The translations under genes and the position numbers were made by a program. Below, piece by piece: positions 8,141 through 13,872 of a stretch of 16,720 nt of DNA. Origin of the DNA: DASSWG01 sp041689995 (GTDB lineage Bacteria > Bacteroidota > Bacteroidia > Flavobacteriales > Flavobacteriaceae); the NCBI GenBank assembly GCA_041689995.1, contig JBDNFD010000161.1, positions 1 to 16,720 of the forward strand, written 5' to 3'. The notes beneath the pieces were generated by a model. The model had not been told where the DNA came from. It saw only the letters and a list, made by a program, of their open reading frames with translations, and did not search any database. Every line of letters begins with the position of its first letter. Within the stretch, counting starts at the first letter, position 1.

Positions 8141-8148
8141 CAAAAATA
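8141..8148 (-). promoter_or_regulatory. Predicted -7 promoter element of ahcY
   Basis: On the minus strand this reads TATTTTTG, an exact match to TAnnTTTG, 56 bases before the ahcY start codon. A TTG at the canonical -33 distance was not found, so the call rests on the -7 box and its position in a divergent gap. Confidence 0.4.
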
Positions 8149-8168
8149 AGCAAACTCCAAGAAAGCGC

Positions 8169-8795
8169 ATGCCTCTTTACAAAACAATAACAGTTAATGA
8201 AGATACCAAGGTTTTGATCTGGAAAATCGAGGAAAGTTTGTCTGAACTTTCACAGGGAATTTGTTTGTCTGAACATTGTCAAACCCGCATTGACAAAATG
8301 AAATCAGTAATTCATCAGAAAGGGTTTATGAGTATTCGGCATTTGTTGGCGGAAGTGGGTTATGTGGATGCCGATTTATATTATGACGATTCGGGAAAAC
8401 CGCATTTGCACGATGGAAAATTTATTTCCATCACACATTCGAACGAGTTTACAGGGATTATTATAAGTGATAAAAAGAAAGTCGGCGTGGATATCGAAAA
8501 ACGTCGCGATAAAATTTTGCGGATTGCACATAAATTTACCCCTTTGGAAGAATACCATACCTTAGCAAACGAAGATGCGCTGGTGCGAAAACTAACCATA
8601 GTTTGGTGCGCCAAAGAATCTTTGTACAAGCTTTATGGAAAAAAAGGTTTGTTATTTTTGCACCATATCAACGTGAGCGAATTCGATTTTGACGATGAAA
8701 AAACCACTGCAAAAGTTAGATATGAAGGAAAAATTTCTGAATATATCGTCCATTTTATGGAATTTGAAGGATTTACATGTGCGTTTGCGATATGA
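8169..8795 (+). CDS. 4'-phosphopantetheinyl transferase superfamily protein
   Basis: Transfers the phosphopantetheine arm of coenzyme A to a serine on acyl- or peptidyl-carrier proteins. The 208 residues fit the Sfp/HetI-like size class. Motifs appear in order: GKPHL (76-80) and SITHS (87-91) for CoA binding, VGVDIEK with Mg ligands D108 and E110 (105-111), and WCAKESLYKLYG (146-157) with W146, K149, E150 and K154. No acyl-carrier or polyketide genes are in the window, so it is either the general carrier-protein activating enzyme or one acting on a distant pathway. Translation probably starts at ATG 8169, within the ahcY divergent gap. Confidence 0.9.
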   Translation: MPLYKTITVNEDTKVLIWKIEESLSELSQGICLSEHCQTRIDKMKSVIHQKGFMSIRHLLAEVGYVDADLYYDDSGKPHLHDGKFISITHSNEFTGIIISDKKKVGVDIEKRRDKILRIAHKFTPLEEYHTLANEDALVRKLTIVWCAKESLYKLYGKKGLLFLHHINVSEFDFDDEKTTAKVRYEGKISEYIVHFMEFEGFTCAFAI

Positions 8796-8869
8796 ATGAA
8801 CAAAAAATGATCAAATAAAATCCAACAGGTTTTGTGACCTTTTCAGTTTAAACCAAAATAGATAAAAAA

Positions 8870-9130
8870 ATGAATATTTCCGTTGAACTTACACTGACGC
8901 CAATCCAAGATGATTTTGAACCGGCGATCATCAATTTCATTAAAAAACTCCGTGCTTCTGGGCTGACGGTATTGGAAAATCCGCTCAGCACCCAAGTGTA
9001 TGGCGATTATGATCAGGTGATGAATATCCTGAAAGCCGAAATGAAAATTGCTTTCGAAGCCGTCGATCGGGGCTTGATGTATATAAAAATCGTAAAATCG
9101 GACCGAAGCGGTTATGAACCTCATTTTTGA
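8870..9130 (+). CDS. Thiamine-binding YkoF/MTH1187-like small protein
   Basis: An 86-residue protein with the alternating strand-helix pattern of the YkoF/MTH1187 (DUF77) thiamine-binding fold. It opens with the strand MNISVELTLTPI, has a helix at about 16-30, the conserved segment LENPLSTQVYGDYDQVM (35-51), a second helix (51-66) and the strand GLMYIKIVKSDRSGYEPHF. YkoF proteins bind thiamine or HMP, often in vitamin uptake loci. It is small and soluble with no signal peptide. A PnuC-family membrane protein and a NadR-like kinase follow on the same strand with gaps of 53 and -40 bases, so a vitamin uptake and phosphorylation operon is likely. Binding of thiamine itself is inferred from family membership. 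Confidence 0.75.
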   Translation: MNISVELTLTPIQDDFEPAIINFIKKLRASGLTVLENPLSTQVYGDYDQVMNILKAEMKIAFEAVDRGLMYIKIVKSDRSGYEPHF

Positions 9131-9183
9131 ACATATTGGACAAATTTGCTGAGCTGTAGCAAAAATCATCGAGCGGATAGTCA

Positions 9184-9828
9184 ATGCCATTTCCAATGAC
9201 CGAAATTTTTCACTGGCTTTTTTCACAATATGAAAATGTTCCCACCTATTTGGTGGTGCTGGAACTCGTCGCCGTGGTTTTTGGATTGCTCAGTCCCTAT
9301 TTTTCGATGAAAAACAATATTTTGGTTTATCCGACCGGAATTATCAGCACCTTGATTTATGTTTATATTTTGGCGGTTTACGGCCTGTTGGGCGATATGC
9401 TGATCAATGCTTATTATTTTGTTATGAGCATTTATGGTTGGTATATTTGGACCCGAAAAACTGACACGGAACACTACACGCCGATTACCACCATGAGCAA
9501 AAAGGAATGGTTCACGGCACTTTGGTTATTTTTTGCTGGCGGAATATTCGTATTTATCGTTTACCAACTCTTCCACAAATGGACCAGTTGGACGGCGTAC
9601 GCTGATACATTGACCACCGCACTTTTCTTCACTGGAATGTGGCTGATGGCAAGAAAGAAACTTGAAAACTGGATCATCTGGATCATCGCTGATTTGATTT
9701 CAGTGCCATTATATATTTATAAAGGACTGATTTTCAGTTCAATTTTATTTTTCATAATGACAATTATTGCAATTTACGGTTATAAAGCATGGAAAAATCC
9801 CTCGAACAACAGGCTTCAAACTGTTTGA
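9184..9828 (+). CDS. pnuC: PnuC-family vitamin transporter (PnuC or PnuT)
   Basis: A 214-residue inner-membrane protein with about seven hydrophobic segments (near 22-40, 46-66, 72-89, 110-130, 138-155, 161-178, 183-202). The family motif WxxWxxx(N/D) is present as W163-x2-W166-x3-D170, followed by PLYIYKGL, and there is a conserved-looking SIYGWYIW (82-89). PnuC proteins carry nicotinamide riboside by facilitated diffusion with trapping by a kinase; the PnuT subgroup carries thiamine. The partners here point both ways: a thiamine-binding-like protein upstream and a NadR-like kinase downstream. A second ATG at 9196 (residue 5) could be the true start. The 3' end overlaps the kinase gene by 40 bases. 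The substrate is unresolved. Confidence 0.85.
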   Translation: MPFPMTEIFHWLFSQYENVPTYLVVLELVAVVFGLLSPYFSMKNNILVYPTGIISTLIYVYILAVYGLLGDMLINAYYFVMSIYGWYIWTRKTDTEHYTPITTMSKKEWFTALWLFFAGGIFVFIVYQLFHKWTSWTAYADTLTTALFFTGMWLMARKKLENWIIWIIADLISVPLYIYKGLIFSSILFFIMTIIAIYGYKAWKNPSNNRLQTV

Positions 9829-10361
9829 AAATTGTCATTTTTGGTCCGGAATCCACGGGGAAAACTTCCTTGGCGAAAGTCTTGGCGGAATATTACCACA
9901 CGGAATGGACACCGGAATTTGCGCGCGAATACCTGCAAGAAAAATATGACAATGCGGGCGAAATCTGTGCGCCCGAAGATTTATTGCCTATCGCCAGAGG
10001 CCAAATGGAATCTGAGAACCGTTTGGCGAAAAAAGCCAATAAAATCCTTTTTTGTGATACGAATTTATTGGAAACATACATTTATGGCCAAGCTTATTAC
10101 GCTAATTTTGAAAATTCCACTTTAAAAACCGCGGCAGAGAGAAACAAGTATGATTTTTATTTTTTGACGTATATTGACGTTCCTTGGGAACCCGACGATT
10201 TGCGCGACAAGCCCGAGGAACGCGAAGAAATGTTCACACGGTTTGAAAATGCCTTGAAACAGCGAAATTTGCCTTATATTTTGATAAAAGGAAATCCAAA
10301 AGAACGATTGAAAATGGCGGTTAAAACTGTAGATGATTTGTTGAACCAGCAAAACAAATAA
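9789..10361 (+). CDS. NadR-like P-loop kinase/ATPase
   Basis: This 190-residue protein matches the stand-alone version of the C-terminal ribosylnicotinamide-kinase domain of NadR (COG3172 type). The P-loop FGPESTGKTS spans 18-27 with K25. Further features are WTPEFAREYLQEKY (40-53), typical of the NadR kinase nucleoside site, a Walker-B-like LFCDTN (87-92), and YIDVPWEPDDLRDKPEER (128-145), the lid region with several arginines. No nucleotidylyltransferase or HTH domain is present. Its ATG lies inside the PnuC-family gene (40-base overlap), so the two are coupled; trapping of the imported vitamin by phosphorylation is the likely role. Nicotinamide riboside is the family-based guess, but thiamine cannot be excluded given the first gene of the cluster. 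Confidence 0.82.
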   Translation: MEKSLEQQASNCLKIVIFGPESTGKTSLAKVLAEYYHTEWTPEFAREYLQEKYDNAGEICAPEDLLPIARGQMESENRLAKKANKILFCDTNLLETYIYGQAYYANFENSTLKTAAERNKYDFYFLTYIDVPWEPDDLRDKPEEREEMFTRFENALKQRNLPYILIKGNPKERLKMAVKTVDDLLNQQNK

Positions 10362-10437
10362 GCTTTGCATTTTCTGCAAAATCCCAGAAATCTTTAGCGT
10401 TTAAAAAATCAGCAATGAAAAACACATTTTAAAAAGA

Positions 10438-11946
10438 ATGGAAAAATTTACTTCAAAAGAGTTACAACAAATAGAAAGATACGGAATCTCCCGCGAAAAG
10501 GCGCATCAACACCTTCAAACCTTCGAACAGGGAATCTGCTTTACGGAATTGGTCGCGCCCGCAACTTTGGAAAACGGCATCCGAAAACTTTCGAAAGAGG
10601 AATTGAAATTTTATGCTGAAAAATATGAACGTGAAAATCGGGAGATCGTAAAATTTGTGCCGGCAAGCGGTGCGGCAACACGGATGTTTAAAGATTTGCA
10701 AGGTTTCCAAAGTCTAGAAGATTTAAATGTAAATACCTCAGAATATGCAAACATTCAAACATTTTTTGAATACTTGCCGGAATTTGCTTTTTACGAAGAA
10801 TTGCTTTTCGAAACAAAAAAGCATTGCCCCAATTTTAACTATTTCTCGGAAGATGAGAAAAAAAATGAGCTGCTGAAAACGCTTCTCAATGAAGATAAAT
10901 TAAATTTTTCTGACTTGCCAAAAGGTTTGGTGCCGTTTCACAAATATCCCCAGGAAACTCGAACCGCTTTTGAGGAGCACTTGGTTGAAGCAGCACTTTA
11001 TGGCGCAAAAAATGGACGGGCGAAATTGCATTTTACGATAGGAAAGGAGCATTTGGAAAAGTTTGAAACCGAATTTAGCCGGATTAAAAACCGGGTAGAA
11101 AACGCAACCGGAATACAATTCGATTTGACTTTTTCTTTTCAGCAGAAGAATACGGACACACTTGCCGTGGACATGGAAAATCGTCCGTTTCGCGATGGAG
11201 CGGGAACTTTGTGTTTTCGTCCGGCGGGACATGGCGCTTTATTGGGAAATTTGAATCAAATGAATGCGGACATTGTTTTTATTAAAAACATAGATAATGT
11301 TTCCACAGAAAAAAACCTTTCCACAATTGTCGATTATAAAAAAGCTTTGGCGGGAATTCTTTTGGAAATACAAGAAAAAGCATTTGGGTTTTTAGAAAAA
11401 TTACATCAGCGGGAGAATTCCGAAACATTTGAGAATCATAGGGAGCAAACCGTGACTTTTTTGAAAGAAGTGCTAAATGTTCAACGGGAACCGGAATCTT
11501 TTGGGGAAATCATCAATCTTTTAAACCGACCCATACGAATTTGCGGGATGGTGAAAAATGCTGGTGAGCCTGGAGGTGGGCCATTTTGGATAAAAGACGG
11601 ATATGGAAATACTTCGCTTCAAATTGTCGAAATGGCACAAATTGATTCGAAGAACCATCGGCAATCCGGGATTTTGGAAAAAGCCACTCATTTCAATCCG
11701 GTGGATTTGGTTTGTGGTGTGAAAAATTTTAAAGGCGAGAAATTTAATTTGTCGGAATTTTCGAATCCCCAGCGTGGTTTCATCACACAAAAATCGGCGA
11801 ATGGCGCAGATTTAAAAGCTTTGGAACTCCCCGGTTTGTGGAATGGCGCCATGGAATATTGGAACAGCATTTTTGTGGAAGTGCCGGTGGAAACCTTCAA
11901 TCCGGTGAAAACCGTGTTAGATCTGTTGCAGTTAGAACATTTATAG
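10438..11946 (+). CDS. DUF4301 protein, possible nucleotidyltransferase
   Basis: A 502-residue cytosolic protein matching the Bacteroidota family DUF4301, which has no established function. Three segments resemble sugar-nucleotide pyrophosphorylases of the UDPGP/UAP type: KFVPASGAATRMFK (72-85) in the place of the N-terminal Gly-rich NTP loop, RPAGHGALLGNLN (261-273) like the PxGHG substrate loop, and IKNIDNV (282-288) like the metal-binding NxDN. A late conserved-looking segment, CGMVKNAGEPGGGPFWIKD (369-387), precedes EMAQID. The order and spacing fit a GT-A nucleotidyltransferase core with inserts, but activity is inferred from motif resemblance alone. It stands 76 bases after the NadR-like gene and 50 before arfB, with no clear promoter. 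Confidence 0.8.
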   Translation: MEKFTSKELQQIERYGISREKAHQHLQTFEQGICFTELVAPATLENGIRKLSKEELKFYAEKYERENREIVKFVPASGAATRMFKDLQGFQSLEDLNVNTSEYANIQTFFEYLPEFAFYEELLFETKKHCPNFNYFSEDEKKNELLKTLLNEDKLNFSDLPKGLVPFHKYPQETRTAFEEHLVEAALYGAKNGRAKLHFTIGKEHLEKFETEFSRIKNRVENATGIQFDLTFSFQQKNTDTLAVDMENRPFRDGAGTLCFRPAGHGALLGNLNQMNADIVFIKNIDNVSTEKNLSTIVDYKKALAGILLEIQEKAFGFLEKLHQRENSETFENHREQTVTFLKEVLNVQREPESFGEIINLLNRPIRICGMVKNAGEPGGGPFWIKDGYGNTSLQIVEMAQIDSKNHRQSGILEKATHFNPVDLVCGVKNFKGEKFNLSEFSNPQRGFITQKSANGADLKALELPGLWNGAMEYWNSIFVEVPVETFNPVKTVLDLLQLEHL

Positions 11947-11996
11947 TATTTTTTTTGAATTTGATAACTTTTGATCCAAACTTTAAATAGTAAATC

Positions 11997-12398
11997 GTGA
12001 ACGAACCAGTCCTCTTGAAAGAAGTAGAATTCAAGGCCGTTTTGAGTAGTGGTCCCGGCGGACAACATGCAAACAAAACTTCCACGAAAGTGGAATTATA
12101 TTGGAATGTGGAAGAAACTGCGGTATTTTCCCAAGAGGAAATCGAACGTTTACTAAAAAATCTAAAGTCCCGTTTGACCAAAGAAAATGTTTTAATATTG
12201 TCATCAGATGAAACCCGGAGCCAGTTTCAAAATAAGAAAACTGTCATTGCGAAATTTTTGGAACTTGTGGAGCGCGGTTTAAAAATTCCTAAAAAAAGGA
12301 AAAAAACCAAACCTTCCAAAATGGCGAAATTGAAGCGTTTGAAAGAAAAGAAGTTTCGTGCTGAAAAGAAAGAACGTCGAAAGGATCCGGATTTTTAG
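11997..12398 (+). CDS. arfB: Peptidyl-tRNA hydrolase ArfB (ribosome rescue)
   Basis: This 133-residue class-I release-factor homologue frees ribosomes stalled without a stop codon by hydrolysing peptidyl-tRNA. The catalytic GGQ is at 21-23 within SSGPGGQHANKTSTKVEL. The codon-recognition domain of true release factors is absent, and the C-terminal tail (about 98-133) is rich in lysine and arginine, as in ArfB, where it enters the empty mRNA channel. The start must be GTG at 11997: an in-frame TAA lies at 11991-11993 and there is no in-frame ATG before the GGQ motif. The weak start and solo position are consistent with low expression. It converges on tpiA with 8 bases between the coding ends. 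Confidence 0.93.
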   Translation: MNEPVLLKEVEFKAVLSSGPGGQHANKTSTKVELYWNVEETAVFSQEEIERLLKNLKSRLTKENVLILSSDETRSQFQNKKTVIAKFLELVERGLKIPKKRKKTKPSKMAKLKRLKEKKFRAEKKERRKDPDF

Positions 12399-12406
12399 AG
12401 CTGAAT

Positions 12407-13189
12407 TTAGATAATACGTTTTCCATCCATGGAATTCTCGGCTGATAGAATGATTGCCGTAAATTCGTCGGCCTTCAATGCCGCTCCGCCAATCAATCCG
12501 CCATCGACGTCGGGTTGTGCGAATATTTCCACCGCGTTGTTTGGTTTTACGCTTCCCCCATATAAAATCGGGATTTTGTTGGCCAATGTTTCCCCATATT
12601 TCTGAGAAATCAGGTTACGGATAAATGCGTGCATTTCCTGTGCTTGTGCCGGCGTGGCGGTTTCTCCCGTTCCGATCGCCCAAACCGGTTCGTACGCCAA
12701 AATGAATTCTTCCCAATCGGATTTTTCAAAATGGAACAATCCTTTGGTCAGCTGGGATTTTACGACTTCAAATTGCGAATTTTGTTTTCGGTCGGAAAGT
12801 TCTTCCCCGATACAAAAGATGATTTTCATTTCGTTTCGAAGAGCTGTTTTAGCTTTTTCGGCAAGTAATTCATCCGACTCATGAAAAATGGTGCGCCGTT
12901 CGCTATGACCTAATATCACTGTGTTTACGCCCACACTTTTCAACATGTTTGCGGAAATTTCGCCGGTGAACGCACCTTCTTCTTTTTGATGCATATTTTG
13001 AGCTACCACTTCAATATTGCTTTCACGTAGGGACCGAAACGCTTGATAAAGATTGGTGAATGACGGAGCAACCATCACTTTCGTACGGATGGATTTTGGC
13101 AAGTCTTGCTTGAGCCCGGTCAAAAGAAGTTCCATTTCGGAAAGGTCACAATTCATTTTCCAATTTCCGGCCACTATTTTTTTTCTCAT
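12407..13189 (-). CDS. tpiA: Triosephosphate isomerase
   Basis: Interconverts dihydroxyacetone phosphate and glyceraldehyde 3-phosphate; cytosolic TIM barrel. From the ATG at 13189 the protein is 260 residues and begins MRKKIVAGNWKMN. A GTG one codon earlier (13190-13192) is possible but less likely. All active-site residues are visible: N9 and K11, H95 in VILGHSERR, E167 in AYEPVWAIGTG, the mobile loop (about 167-177), and the phosphate-binding GGSV (211-214) and GGLIGGAAL (230-238). The C terminus runs about 10 residues past the usual end (ENSMDGKRII). It has its own predicted promoter and stands next to accessory DNA upstream. Confidence 0.97.
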   Translation of the reverse strand: MRKKIVAGNWKMNCDLSEMELLLTGLKQDLPKSIRTKVMVAPSFTNLYQAFRSLRESNIEVVAQNMHQKEEGAFTGEISANMLKSVGVNTVILGHSERRTIFHESDELLAEKAKTALRNEMKIIFCIGEELSDRKQNSQFEVVKSQLTKGLFHFEKSDWEEFILAYEPVWAIGTGETATPAQAQEMHAFIRNLISQKYGETLANKIPILYGGSVKPNNAVEIFAQPDVDGGLIGGAALKADEFTAIILSAENSMDGKRII

Positions 13190-13281
13190 CACATAAGTTT
13201 AAAAGGATATTTATTTTTGAGAAAAAACCACCGATAATCTTTTAGCAGTTGCTCTCAAAGACTTTCGCATAAAACGATTAG

Positions 13282-13289
13282 CAAATATA
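13282..13289 (-). promoter_or_regulatory. Predicted -7 promoter element of tpiA
   Basis: Reads TATATTTG on the minus strand, an exact match to TAnnTTTG, 93 bases before the tpiA ATG. No TTG at the right -33 distance is visible. The stretch 13193-13375 holds no ORF I would credit; it is AT-rich leader and spacer. Confidence 0.4.
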
Positions 13290-13375
13290 CAGGAATTGCG
13301 GGACATAAGCTGTAGTCGATTAGAAGCAGGGTTTCGGTTTGTAAATTTTAAATAAAGAAAAATTTTTTCACTTTT

Positions 13376-13573
13376 TTATGCTACGGAGTAGTCGGATTTT
13401 ATTGCTTTAACCAGTTGGGAAATGGGTTCTATCGCTTCTTTTGAGCTTTTTTTGTGGGAAAAATCGACCAAAAGCCGCTTAAAATCTCCCAAATTATCCG
13501 AAGATTGTTCGGGGTTTTCTTCGTAGAAATACAAGGATTTGTATCTGTGTATTGAACATTGCCAACCAAAACG
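13376..13573 (-). pseudogene. Startless coding remnant, family unknown
   Basis: A minus-strand frame is open from just after a stop at 13574-13576 down to TAA at 13376-13378, 65 codons. It lacks any ATG, and the residues look like real protein: aromatic-rich RYKSLYFYEENPEQ, then a helical DNLGDFKRLLVDF and a tail EAIEPISQLVKAIKSDYSVA. The reverse frame also carries the start of a weak plus-strand ORF, but the minus-strand composition is the more protein-like between 13376 and 13545. I read it as the 3' end of a gene cut off by an insertion or deletion. I do not recognise the family. Confidence 0.4.
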
Positions 13574-13670
13574 TTAAAAGATTGGTTGAAAATGTTAATG
13601 AAAAAAGGTACATTTACAAAATAACAGGAAACGGACCTTCATATACATGGAATATATACGAAAGTTTTAC

Positions 13671-13680
13671 GGGGGGGGGG
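13671..13680. repeat. Homopolymer run of ten G
   Basis: Ten consecutive G bases, flanked by TTTTAC and TTGTTTATAA. It is the only such G or C run in the window and stands out in otherwise AT-rich DNA. Runs of this kind are prone to slippage. Confidence 0.9.
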
Positions 13681-13725
13681 TTGTTTATAATAATGTTATG
13701 CCCAATTAAAAAAAGCCAGCCGCAC

Positions 13726-13787
13726 AAACAGCACATTTGGTTTTTGCCATCACGAAAGCCAACGCAGAAAAACCAAAAGAGCTGTTT
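13726..13787. repeat. Imperfect inverted repeat upstream of the NERD-helicase gene
   Basis: Two 20-base arms, 13726-13745 (AAACAGCACATTTGGTTTTT) and 13768-13787 (AAAAACCAAAAGAGCTGTTT), pair with only two A-A mismatches around a 22-base loop. A second inverted pair nests around it: TTTGCCAT (13743-13750) and ATGGCAAA (13810-13817). GCCAACGC occurs as a direct repeat at 13758-13765 and 13791-13798. There is no T tract directly after the stem suited to a simple terminator. The element lies 85 bases before the NERD-helicase start and could be a mobile-element end, a recombination site or a structured leader. Confidence 0.6.
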
Positions 13788-13872
13788 TTTGCCAACGCTC
13801 GAACGAAATATGGCAAATGATAAAGTAAAATGAAAAAAGACTGTATCTTGAACACAAAACTAACTAAAAACA

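Larger units (their letters stand above)
13552..13833 (+). pseudogene. Short ORF with an internal G10 tract, probable gene fragment
   Basis: A 93-codon frame begins at a TTG. Residues 9 to about 40 (KRLVENVNEKRYIYKITGNGPSYTWNIYESFTGG) look like genuine protein. They end exactly at a run of ten G (13671-13680), which encodes glycines. After the run the translation (LFIIMLCPIKKSQ...) lacks protein character and covers a large inverted repeat, so it is probably non-coding DNA that happens to be open. Best reading: a truncated gene end joined to intergenic DNA. There is no ATG start and no recognisable domain. Confidence 0.3.

Noticed and set aside
8086..8168. SAH- or SAM-type riboswitch in front of ahcY
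   Set aside because: The predicted leader is about 50 bases with a single 5-bp hairpin; no conserved riboswitch core could be recognised. Kept only as an unexplained hairpin.
8796..8869. Possible TPP riboswitch before the thiamine-binding/PnuC cluster
   Set aside because: The gap is only 74 bases and lacks the CTGAGA and ACCTGATC-type conserved boxes; the next gap (9131-9183) has CTGAGC but is far too short.
10364..10380. Hairpin TTTGCA...TGCAAA after the NadR-like gene as a terminator
   Set aside because: The stem is six AT-rich pairs and no T tract follows it, so it is not a convincing intrinsic terminator.
13190..13192. GTG as the tpiA start codon
   Set aside because: The adjacent ATG at 13189 gives the conserved N terminus MRKKIVAGNWKMN; the GTG would add only one residue.
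13690..13872. Integron attC site formed by the inverted repeat and GTTATGC at 13695
   Set aside because: No RYYYAAC...GTTRRRY pair in the required order flanks the hairpin, and GTTATGC does not fit GTTRRRY. No integrase is in the window.
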